In this document: positions 7,218 to 13,653 of the stretch, piece by piece
Position numbering within the stretch: the stretch's first letter is position 1
Layout: every line of letters begins with the position of its first letter
Source: JAAYBY01 sp964465385
GTDB lineage: Bacteria; Bacillota; Clostridia; Saccharofermentanales; UBA5734
Length of the DNA stretch: 18,092 bases
Assembly (NCBI GenBank): GCA_964465385.1
Contig: CAYXIM010000033.1
Location: 1 to 18,092 of the forward strand
Reading direction: 5' to 3'
Translations under genes and position numbers: made by a program
The notes under the pieces: generated by a model
Databases searched by the model: none
Told to the model about the DNA's origin: nothing
Seen by the model: only the letters and a program-made list of their open reading frames with translations

Positions 7218-8156
7218 TCAGGATCCGTCGCCCTTGTTGGGGGTTCCAGCATCTCCGCCGGACGGCACGCCGCTTCCATCATCAATGGGGTAACCCTTGT
7301 TGAACCAGCCGGCCGGATCATTGCCCGGCGTGCCGGTTCCACCGTTGAGCGAATAGGCGTCGTAGCCCAGCAGACGCAGGGAGGCGACCGTCTGGCCGGA
7401 GGTCTGGCCGGTGTAGCAGTAAACGATAATCTTCTTGTTCTTGGGTAAGGCACTGAGGTCATCCAGCATGCTGTTGCCAAAGGGGATGTTGATGGCGCCG
7501 GGGATGTGGCCCTTGGCATAATCTTCGGCCCGTCTGACCGACAGGATGCTGATGTCTTCCTTGGCGTTGATGGCGGCAAGCAGGTCATCTTCAGAAATTT
7601 TGTAGTTGGCATAGGTGCCCGTGATGGCTTCCATTTTGGTGTAATAGTCATCGACAGCTTTTTTGATCTGCTTGTCAACCGGGTAGGTTTGATTGGGCAG
7701 GGTGTTGGCCGTGGTTTCGGTGACGGCTTCAACCCCGTCCACCTTGGCAATGCCCAGGTTCCAGCCCAGGTTCACGCTGCGCGCCTTGATACCTGCCACC
7801 TGAAGCGTGATCACGGCCTGGCCGGCTGTCTGTCCGGTATAGCAATAAACAAAGACTTCGCGGTCTTGGGGAATTTTTTCCAGGTTTTGTGCGATGGGTG
7901 TGCCCCAGGGAACGTTGTAAGCACCCTTGACATGCCCTTCGGCATACACATCCGGCTGGCGGATGTCCAAAATGAACAGGTCTTCACCTGCTTTGACGCG
8001 GTCAACAAAGTCGCCTTCGTCAATCTTGTAGATGTGATCGGGCATGTTGCTGACGACTGATTTAACCGTCGAGGCAACTGTCGCGTTGGCTTGGCCGCAA
8101 GCTGCAGTCAGCAGGGCGATGATGAGTATTAGAGCAAGGGTTAGATGCTTTTTCAT
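7218..8156 (-). CDS. Exported lipoprotein with two rhodanese domains
   Basis: 312 residues. The N-terminus is a lipoprotein signal (MKKHLTLALILIIALL) ending in TAAC with Cys20, so the protein acts outside the membrane. Two rhodanese domains follow, about residues 43-135 and 186-290. Both keep the active-site cysteine in the same CYTGQT loop (Cys105 and Cys247) and the D-x-R or V-x-R plus GH-x-x-GA-x-N-x-P landmarks. The end (about 291-312) is a Gly/Ser/Pro-rich, probably disordered tail. Rhodaneses carry persulfide sulfur between donors and acceptors; both catalytic sites look intact, though the first domain has DIR and the second SVR in the substrate-side motif. The linker (about 140-180) is charged and helical. 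AAAGGAG lies 8 bases before the ATG. Single-gene unit between its own promoter region and a bidirectional terminator. Physiological sulfur donor unknown. Confidence 0.9.
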   Translation of the reverse strand: MKKHLTLALILIIALLTAACGQANATVASTVKSVVSNMPDHIYKIDEGDFVDRVKAGEDLFILDIRQPDVYAEGHVKGAYNVPWGTPIAQNLEKIPQDREVFVYCYTGQTAGQAVITLQVAGIKARSVNLGWNLGIAKVDGVEAVTETTANTLPNQTYPVDKQIKKAVDDYYTKMEAITGTYANYKISEDDLLAAINAKEDISILSVRRAEDYAKGHIPGAINIPFGNSMLDDLSALPKNKKIIVYCYTGQTSGQTVASLRLLGYDAYSLNGGTGTPGNDPAGWFNKGYPIDDGSGVPSGGDAGTPNKGDGS

Positions 8157-8206
8157 AGAAAATACTCCTTTTGTGTTTCTACGTAAACGTTTAATGCCAC
8201 CTCTTC

Positions 8207-8236
8207 ATAAGTACACCAATTCATTGGAATTGTCAA
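8207..8236 (-). promoter_or_regulatory. Possible promoter and operator of the rhodanese lipoprotein
   Basis: On the minus strand there is a perfect -35 TTGACA (8231-8236) and, 18 bases on, a weak -10 ACTTAT (8207-8212) preceded by a TGT extension. The spacer contains the inverted repeat CCAAT-TC-ATTGG (8216-8227), which could be an operator. The -10 is poor, so the promoter is tentative. Confidence 0.4.
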
Positions 8237-8302
8237 CCGAATCTTAAGTTAAACCAGCCTCTTTCCCTGATGAGATGGCCTAAAATACGGATATTTGCCA
8301 AT

Positions 8303-8330
8303 TTGACAAGCCGGGTGTCTGTTGTACAAT
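8303..8330 (+). promoter_or_regulatory. Promoter of the amino-sugar operon
   Basis: TTGACA (8303-8308), 16-base spacer, TACAAT (8325-8330). The predicted start is near 8337, giving a leader of about 50 bases before the ATG at 8387. Confidence 0.75.
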
Positions 8331-8340
8331 AACAATGCAT

Positions 8341-8355
8341 CCGCCCCTGTGGCGG
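8341..8355 (+). promoter_or_regulatory. Hairpin at the 5' end of the amino-sugar transcript
   Basis: CCGCC-CCTGT-GGCGG forms a 5-bp GC stem about 4 bases after the predicted transcription start. A hairpin this close to the 5' end commonly protects mRNA from decay; no T-run follows, so it is not a terminator. Confidence 0.4.
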
Positions 8356-8386
8356 CTGCTGCCATATCAAGCTGATGAGAGAGCCT

Positions 8387-9538
8387 ATGATACCGTTTCA
8401 AAAACCTTTTGCCTTAGACGAGGCCACGGCAAACATCCAGCGCGTCCTTGAATCCGGTCATACGGAAGGGGACGGCCCCATGACGCAACGTTGCAGCCGC
8501 TGGCTGGCGGACACCTATGGGCGGGAGCCCTTCTTCATGATGACCTCCTGCACCCATGCCCTGGAAACGGCCATGCACCTGCTGGATCTGGCACCCGGGG
8601 ATGAAGTGATTTTGCCTTCTTTTGCCCACCCATCCGATGCCAATGCGGTTTTGTTGGCCGGTGGCACGGTGGTTTATGCAGAAGTGGAGCCCCACCACCT
8701 GACCCTGGACCCAGAACGCCTGGTCCGCCACATCACCAGCCGGACCCGGGCCATCGTGCCGATCCATTACGGGGGCATCAGCTGCCGCATGGACGCCATC
8801 ATGGCGGTGGCTGACCAATACGGCCTGGTGGTCGTTGAAGACTGCGCGCAAAGTTTTCTGACCCGCTACAAGGGCCGCCTGACCGGGACCTGGGGACAGA
8901 TGGCCTGCTTTTCCTTTCATGGCATCAAAGATGTGGTGGCCGGGGAGGGCGGCGCCCTCCTGGTCAATGAGCCGGCCTGGGTTTCCCGAGCCAGCCGCTT
9001 TCGCCAGAAAGGCACCAACCGGGACGCGTTCACCTCGGGTCTGATCAACCGCTATGAATGGACCGGACCAGGCTCCAGCTATTCACCCGCGGAACTGAGC
9101 ATGGCCCTGCTGGCCAGCCAGCTCAGCCACAGCGACCAGATTTTGCAAGGCCGGCGCCGGCTCTTTGACCGCTACGCCCGCCATTTTGATGGTGTCGCGC
9201 GTGGAGAAAACCCCCTGCTGGCCGGCGCATCTTTTGAAGAGGAAGACGACCGGGCCAATGGCCACCTCTTTTACCTGCTCATGCGTGATGGGGGCCAGGC
9301 CAGCCAGCTGGTCCAGGCCTTGAGCCAAGCGGGGGTTGATGCCCGGACGCACTTTGTGCCGCTTCACGAAAGCGCCTACGGCCGCCGTTTCATCCGGCCT
9401 GCAAACACGTTCACCGTCGAGGCTGACCTGGGGCGCCGCCTGGTTCGCCTGCCCGTGTACATGGCCCTGACTGATTCAGAACAGGACCGGGTGCTGGAAA
9501 CGGTGGATGCGGCCTTGAAAGCCTTGGCCGGACCATGA
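8387..9538 (+). CDS. wecE: DegT/DnrJ/EryC1/StrS-family sugar aminotransferase, WecE-like
   Basis: PLP-dependent sugar aminotransferase, 383 residues. WecE/RffA of E. coli converts dTDP-4-keto-6-deoxyglucose and glutamate to dTDP-4-amino-4,6-dideoxygalactose. Similarity is visible throughout: MIPFQKP start, GDGPMTQRC, TSCTHALE, LAPGDEVILPSF, IVPIHYGG, VVVEDCAQ, and FSFHGIKDVVAGEGGAL with the PLP lysine at Lys181. The ATG at 8387 is chosen over the ATG at 8375 because it matches the family's MIPF start and has a purine-rich GAGAGAG just upstream, although the spacing is short. The substrate is inferred: an rfbB gene making the expected keto sugar is 1.2 kb away. The gene overlaps the next by 4 bases (ATGA). 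A closely related sugar 4-aminotransferase giving the gluco epimer cannot be excluded. Confidence 0.87.
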   Translation: MIPFQKPFALDEATANIQRVLESGHTEGDGPMTQRCSRWLADTYGREPFFMMTSCTHALETAMHLLDLAPGDEVILPSFAHPSDANAVLLAGGTVVYAEVEPHHLTLDPERLVRHITSRTRAIVPIHYGGISCRMDAIMAVADQYGLVVVEDCAQSFLTRYKGRLTGTWGQMACFSFHGIKDVVAGEGGALLVNEPAWVSRASRFRQKGTNRDAFTSGLINRYEWTGPGSSYSPAELSMALLASQLSHSDQILQGRRRLFDRYARHFDGVARGENPLLAGASFEEEDDRANGHLFYLLMRDGGQASQLVQALSQAGVDARTHFVPLHESAYGRRFIRPANTFTVEADLGRRLVRLPVYMALTDSEQDRVLETVDAALKALAGP

Positions 9539-10299
9539 CCAGTCAGGTCTTTGCCAGTCCGCCAGCCCTGTCGGTGGTGGTGCCCACCTATGGGCGGGGC
9601 GACGTCTTGGCCACCAACCTGGAACGCCTGCTCCAAACCCTGACTGGATCGGAAAACAGCCGTTACCGGCCGGTTCAGTTGATTGTGGTGGACGATGCCA
9701 GCCCGGATGACAGCTTTAACACGCTTCGGGAACTGGCCCGCCGTTATTCCTGCGTGACCGGCATCCGGCTGGCCGATAATGTGGGCCAGCAAAACGCCAC
9801 GCTGGCCGGCATCCGACAGGCCAGCGGGACCGCTGTTGTGACTTTTGATGATGACTTGAAAAACGATCCCCGGGATATTTTCCAGCTTTTGGATGCGCTT
9901 GAAAAGGGCTTTGACGTGGTTTATGGCATCCCGCAAACCCGACCGCGCCCGGGCCTTCGCCGCTGGGGCAGCTGGCTCAAGGAAACGGTCTTCCAGCTGC
10001 TCTTGAAAAAACCCAGGGACATCCAATTGACTGCTTTCCGGGCCATGAACCGACAAACGGCTGACCGACTGGCCCAGGAGACCCGCCGGCGGGTCTACCT
10101 GTCGGCCACCCTCCTGCAGGAAGCGGTCCGCATCGGCCAGTTGCAGGTCTGTGAGCAAGCGCACCAGGAAGCGCAGTCCGGCTATTCGCTGGGCCGCCTG
10201 GCTGGTGTCATTAAAGACCTGGTTCTTGAATATGCCCCTGTTGCCAAGCGGTTTCGCAAAACAGGGCCCCAATACACGATAAAAGAGGTGGTACCTTGA
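9535..10299 (+). CDS. Glycosyltransferase family 2, DPM1/ArnC-like, without membrane anchor
   Basis: 254 residues with the GT-A fold marks: LSVVVPTYGRGDVL at the N-terminus, nucleotide-binding VVDDASPDDS (residues 52-60), and the metal-binding DDD at 105-107 in VVTFDDDLKNDP. This layout resembles polyprenyl-phosphate sugar transferases (dolichyl-phosphate mannose synthase, ArnC, GtrB). Unlike ArnC or GtrB no C-terminal membrane helices follow; the protein ends in a basic tail. It starts inside the stop of the aminotransferase gene (ATGA) and ends inside the start of the ATP-grasp gene (TTGA), so translation of the three is coupled. Likely donor is the amino sugar made by its neighbours; acceptor could be undecaprenyl phosphate or a growing glycan. 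Family safe, specificity inferred. Confidence 0.85.
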   Translation: MTSQVFASPPALSVVVPTYGRGDVLATNLERLLQTLTGSENSRYRPVQLIVVDDASPDDSFNTLRELARRYSCVTGIRLADNVGQQNATLAGIRQASGTAVVTFDDDLKNDPRDIFQLLDALEKGFDVVYGIPQTRPRPGLRRWGSWLKETVFQLLLKKPRDIQLTAFRAMNRQTADRLAQETRRRVYLSATLLQEAVRIGQLQVCEQAHQEAQSGYSLGRLAGVIKDLVLEYAPVAKRFRKTGPQYTIKEVVP

Positions 10300-11573
10300 A
10301 CCTGCTGATCTTGGGTGCATCACTGGCCCAGGTTCCCGGGATCCGGATGGCCCGGTCCATGGGACACGATGTGATCACATGTGACAACCGTGACGACTCC
10401 CCAGGCCATGCCCTGGCCAACAGGCGCATCTGGGCCAGCACCTTTGAGCCGGCGGCCATCATAGCGGCCCTGGATCGCCAGGGGCTGACCATTGACGGGG
10501 CTATGACCATGGGAACCGACCAGCCGGTCCTGACCGCGGCCCTGCTGGCCCGCCGCCTGGGCTTGCCGTCTCCCTTGTCGGTCGAAACGGCCCGGGCTGT
10601 AACCGATAAACGGGTCATGAAAAAACGCCTGGTTGCCCACCACATCCCGACGGTTCCCCATGTTTTCGTCCAGCGCCGGGACACCGGCTCGCTGGACCGG
10701 ACCCTTTCGGGCCTGACCGCCCCCTATGTTGTTAAACCCGTTGACGCACAAGGCCAGCGCGGCCTGGTGGTTCTGGACCGGCCCGACGAGCTGGCCGACC
10801 ACATCGATGCCGTTTTGGCGCACAGCCGGGCTGATGAGGTGTTGGTTGAGTCTTATTATCCTTCCGATGAAATCACGGTCAGTGGCTGGGTTGAAGCAGG
10901 CCAAGTCAAGGTCCTGACCATGACTGACCGCCTTTCTTTTCCCGGCCGCCAGCAACTGGGCATCTGCCTGTCACACGAATGGCCCTCGTGCCACCTGCCT
11001 GCCCTGGGTGCACAACTGGTCCACTGGACCCGCCGCATTGTGCTGGCTTTTGCCATCGACAAGGGCCCGGTCTACATCCAGTATCTGGTCGGTCGAGATG
11101 GCCTGGTGGTCAACGAGCTGGCCTGCCGGATCGGCGGGGCCTTTGAATCACAGTTCATTCCTGAGCTGACCGGCTTTGACATCACCCGCTCGGTGATCCG
11201 AACCGCCCTGGGACAGGCGCTGGATCCCCGTGACCAGGCCAGCTGGCAACAGCAAGACCTGGCTCAAAACCAGCGGGCCCTTTCGGTCCAGTTGTTTTTT
11301 GCCCAGCCCGGCCCCATTCACCGCCTGACGCCCCTGGCTGAGGTGACCGCCTGTCCAGGCGTCTTGGAGGCTGGTTATTTCAAGCAAGAAGGGGAGCGGA
11401 TTGAAGCCATCACGGATGCGACGGCCCGGGTCGGTTACTGCATTGTCCTGGCCGATTCCAAAGCGGAACTTGAAGGGCGCCTGGCCGCCCTGTACCGGGT
11501 GTTGCGGGTTGACGACGACCAGGGGATCAACCGCATCATTCACCGCCCGCTGGCTCCAGAACATACACCATGA
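10296..11573 (+). CDS. ATP-grasp carboxylate-amine ligase-like protein
   Basis: 425 residues, CarB/PurK-like ATP-grasp. The N-terminal part starts NLLILGASLAQVPGIRMAR, a Rossmann-like pre-ATP-grasp fold. The ATP-binding core has VVKPVDAQGQRGL (from residue 145), VLVESYYPSDEITVSGWV (from 182) and the metal-binding VNELACRIGG (272-281). A C-terminal domain of about 110 residues follows. Such enzymes activate a carboxylate as acyl phosphate and join it to an amine or thiol. In a sugar aminotransferase operon the attractive acceptor is the 4-amino group of the sugar, but no sequence feature proves it. Start is TTG at 10296, with AGAGGTGG about 5 bases upstream; TTGA overlap with the GT2 stop. The last 38 bases overlap the minus-strand gene tail-to-tail. 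Family safe, substrate unknown. Confidence 0.85.
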   Translation: MNLLILGASLAQVPGIRMARSMGHDVITCDNRDDSPGHALANRRIWASTFEPAAIIAALDRQGLTIDGAMTMGTDQPVLTAALLARRLGLPSPLSVETARAVTDKRVMKKRLVAHHIPTVPHVFVQRRDTGSLDRTLSGLTAPYVVKPVDAQGQRGLVVLDRPDELADHIDAVLAHSRADEVLVESYYPSDEITVSGWVEAGQVKVLTMTDRLSFPGRQQLGICLSHEWPSCHLPALGAQLVHWTRRIVLAFAIDKGPVYIQYLVGRDGLVVNELACRIGGAFESQFIPELTGFDITRSVIRTALGQALDPRDQASWQQQDLAQNQRALSVQLFFAQPGPIHRLTPLAEVTACPGVLEAGYFKQEGERIEAITDATARVGYCIVLADSKAELEGRLAALYRVLRVDDDQGINRIIHRPLAPEHTP

Positions 11574-13200
11574 CCTTCCAGGGGTGGCGGCCCATGTAGG
11601 CGGCCACCCGCGTGCCGTAAACAGGCGCATCAAACGTGTGGACACAGGTGCCGTCGCGTTCCAGCACATGTTTCAAAGCGGGAAAGACGGTTGAGGGCTG
11701 GCCGGGATCCCGGCTGGTGTCTTCGTAGAGGATCCGCCACATGGGTTGTGCCATGATCCAATCGTATTCGCTGTACCACAAGACGGTGTTGATGCCGTTT
11801 TCTGTCAGGTAGCGGCGCACAGCGGCCGCATCAAGGTCATCCTCGGGTTCCTCACGCAGGCTGTCCAGGTTTCGGATGTCGAAAAAAGGCAGGTCCGCCA
11901 AGCCAAAATACGCGCTGAGGTTACCCAAAACAACGGCCTCTTCGGGGAGGCTGGAGCGGATGGCAGACAGGTAGTGGGTATAGGGTTGATCCCAGACAGT
12001 TAAAAAGGGGCGAACCGCCAGCAGGGACTGGCTGCCGGCACCTATCAGCAGCAGCAGCAGCAGGCCGGTGGCCCCTTTTTTTGCCCAGCGGGCGGGGCGA
12101 TCGGCCAAAAGATCCAGCAGGTGGGCCAGGAGGCGAAGGAAGGGGTAGAGGATGAAAAGGATAGAGGTGGGGTTGTAGCGGCCGATGACCAGGCTGCCGG
12201 CCAGAAAGCCGGCCAGTTGGGCCAGGCCGGTGGCCAGGCCGTCTCGATGCTGCGGGGCCGCACCCCGGCCCCACAAGAGCACACCTGTGGCCAGCAAAAC
12301 GAGCCCGCCGGTCACAAGCAGCCACACACGCAGGTCTGCCAGCCAGTAGGTGCCCCCCACCCGCTGGTAGAGCTTGACAACATAAGCCAGCAGGTTTTGC
12401 CCGCGCTGGACCAGGGGGGCGTCAGCCTGCAGGGTCTGGCCAAAGGCCTTGTAGTTACGCATGAAACCGGGTGTCAACAGGCTGCTGATCAAGAGGTGGG
12501 CCAGACCAGCCGCCACAACCAGGCCGCCGGCAAGCAGGAGGGCTGATGGCGGTTCACGTCGGGTCAGGACATCTTTGGCCACCACAGCCACCAGCATGGC
12601 AGCGAGTAAAAACGCATTGGGGTGCAAGAAGGCACCGACAAAAACAAGCAGGCCGACCCAGCCCAGGTTTTTGGACCCGGCTTGTTCGTAGAGCAGACTG
12701 GCGCCTGCCAGAATCGCAAAAAGCAAGATCTCCTGACGGGCCAGGTGACTGGCAAGCAGCCATTGGACGTGGGTGGCCAGCAGGGCCGTCAAGAGGGTGG
12801 CCTGGGGCACGGCCGGGTGCAAAAAAACACGGGCATGGCGTTGGAAGAGAAGCAGGGAAAGGGTTGAAGCCAGGAGGCTGAGCAGGCGCACGCTCCAGAG
12901 CCTGTAGCCCAAGAGGCGTATCAAGAGGCCTTGCAGGGCGTGGAAAAGCAGCTTCATGGAGTGTACCTGCCTGGGGAAGCGATCAAAGAATGGTTCGGTG
13001 ACCCGAAACGTGTTTGCATTGACCTGGGCCAGAGACAAACCCGACAGCCAGGCTTCGTCAGAATGCACGAATGGAAAGCCGGTTAAAGACCAGGCCTGAA
13101 AACCCAGCCAGATCAAGAGGGCCAGCAGGGCGACGACCTGCTCCCTCCTGCTCATCCGGGTCGGTCGCAAAGGGGTGGCAACAGCGGTTTTTGGACTCAT
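11536..13200 (-). CDS. Polytopic membrane glycosyltransferase, PMT/ArnT-like (GT-C fold)
   Basis: 554 residues. A first hydrophobic helix (about 21-40) is followed by an outward loop with HSDEAWLSG (Asp48-Glu49), the acidic pair typical of PMT/ArnT/GT39-GT83 enzymes that use polyprenyl-phosphate sugars. Roughly ten further hydrophobic segments follow to about residue 390, including one poly-Leu helix, then a soluble C-terminal domain of about 150 residues. Family members transfer sugars from lipid carriers to lipids, glycans or proteins on the outside of the membrane. AGGGAG lies 6-11 bases before the ATG. It faces the ATP-grasp gene, and the stop codons overlap by 38 bases with no room for a shared terminator. 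A functional link to the amino-sugar operon is likely but inferred. Confidence 0.8.
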   Translation of the reverse strand: MSPKTAVATPLRPTRMSRREQVVALLALLIWLGFQAWSLTGFPFVHSDEAWLSGLSLAQVNANTFRVTEPFFDRFPRQVHSMKLLFHALQGLLIRLLGYRLWSVRLLSLLASTLSLLLFQRHARVFLHPAVPQATLLTALLATHVQWLLASHLARQEILLFAILAGASLLYEQAGSKNLGWVGLLVFVGAFLHPNAFLLAAMLVAVVAKDVLTRREPPSALLLAGGLVVAAGLAHLLISSLLTPGFMRNYKAFGQTLQADAPLVQRGQNLLAYVVKLYQRVGGTYWLADLRVWLLVTGGLVLLATGVLLWGRGAAPQHRDGLATGLAQLAGFLAGSLVIGRYNPTSILFILYPFLRLLAHLLDLLADRPARWAKKGATGLLLLLLIGAGSQSLLAVRPFLTVWDQPYTHYLSAIRSSLPEEAVVLGNLSAYFGLADLPFFDIRNLDSLREEPEDDLDAAAVRRYLTENGINTVLWYSEYDWIMAQPMWRILYEDTSRDPGQPSTVFPALKHVLERDGTCVHTFDAPVYGTRVAAYMGRHPWKVMVYVLEPAGGE

Positions 13201-13387
13201 AACAGCTCCCTGTCCAGCAAGATGCGCAGCGGATCAACCCCTTGCATTATAACCGATCTGGCAAGCCGGCAGCTTGTTGGCAGACAAAAGCAACAAATAA
13301 TCTTAACTTTATAATACGAATAAAAGCTGCTTTGTCGAAATTCTCATTTTTATGCCCAAAAAAGAAACGAACCACCACTAAAATGCC

Positions 13388-13416
13388 TTTTCAAAAGGCC
13401 GTGACCCTGATATAAT
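13388..13416 (+). promoter_or_regulatory. Promoter of the ndh2 operon with an inverted repeat over the -35
   Basis: TTTTCA (13388-13393, four of six matches to TTGACA), 17-base spacer, perfect TATAAT (13411-13416). Expected start is near 13423. The inverted repeat GCCTTTT-C-AAAAGGC (13385-13399) covers the -35 and could bind a repressor or activator. Confidence 0.65.
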
Positions 13417-13495
13417 GACTGCGTTTCAACGGTGCAAACGCTTGCCATATGGGCATACTCTCATAACCCCCTGTCTTTTCACCGGGAGGTCGCCA

Positions 13496-13531
13496 TTGGT
13501 CGGCCAGCCCCGGCCAAAAAGACCAGCATGA
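13496..13531 (+). CDS. Possible 11-codon leader peptide in the ndh2 leader
   Basis: A strong GGGAGG (13484-13489) sits 6 bases before a TTG codon at 13496, opening an 11-codon frame (MVGQPRPKRPA) that ends with TGA at 13529-13531. That stop overlaps an ATG at 13528 (ATGA), from which a second frame of 29 codons runs to 13617. Both frames are too short to judge by composition. The strong ribosome binding site is the only direct support. Could also be chance or a frame that has decayed. Confidence 0.25.
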   Translation: MVGQPRPKRPA

Positions 13532-13583
13532 CAAATGATGCCACGAAGATGGGCTTTTGCTCATTATTCAAAAAGCGTAATAT

Positions 13584-13601
13584 TTTGCTATTTATAGCAA
13601 A
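13584..13601 (+). repeat. Inverted repeat in the ndh2 leader
   Basis: TTTGCTAT-TT-ATAGCAAA, perfect 8-bp arms with a 2-base centre, 52 bases before the ndh2 ATG. It could be an operator for a dimeric regulator or an RNA hairpin. It does not match the Rex, Fur or Fnr consensus that I know. Confidence 0.6.
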
Positions 13602-13612
13602 TAAGTACAAAG

Positions 13613-13626
13613 CGTGAACGTTTACA
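13613..13626 (+). promoter_or_regulatory. cre-like site before ndh2
   Basis: CGTGAACGTTTACA differs from the CcpA operator consensus TGWAANCGNTNWCA at two of eleven specified positions. It lies downstream of the promoter, 27 bases before the ATG, where a bound protein would act as a roadblock. Tentative. Confidence 0.3.
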
Positions 13627-13653
13627 GATCAGAAAGGATGCAAGAGAAGCCTT

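Larger units (their letters stand above)
13201..13653. other. Divergent intergenic regulatory region, AT-rich relative to its neighbours
   Basis: 453 bases between the minus-strand glycosyltransferase and ndh2. The left part holds a minus-strand TATAAT (13246-13251), 46 bases before the glycosyltransferase start but without a recognisable -35, and an isolated plus-strand TATAAT at 13310-13315, also without a -35. The right part holds the likely ndh2 promoter (13388-13416) and a leader of about 230 bases with several inverted repeats and a possible leader peptide, listed separately. I see no tRNA, known riboswitch consensus or mobile element. Confidence 0.8.

Noticed and set aside
8375..8386. 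Earlier ATG of the aminotransferase
   Set aside because: No ribosome binding site in front of it, and the family begins with MIPF at the second ATG.
9376..10323. 315-codon open frame on the minus strand opposite the GT2 gene
   Set aside because: It lies antisense to recognised genes and its translation is low-complexity Gln/Gly/Arg-rich without motifs.
12046..12063. Six CAG repeats
   Set aside because: They encode part of a poly-leucine stretch (CTG on the coding strand) in a membrane helix of the glycosyltransferase. Six units are too short to be a convincing phase-variable tract and a change would keep the frame.
13310..13315. Perfect TATAAT on the plus strand in the intergenic region
   Set aside because: No -35-like hexamer at 15-19 bases upstream, and the region is AT-rich enough for a chance match.
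13432..13617. Open frame of 61 codons from a GTG in the ndh2 leader
   Set aside because: No ribosome binding site at the GTG, and the frame crosses inverted repeats. Only the inner short frames with a strong GGGAGG were kept, as a low-confidence leader peptide.
13423..13653. FMN or other known riboswitch in the ndh2 leader
   Set aside because: None of the conserved FMN-element blocks is present in order; I recognise no other class either.
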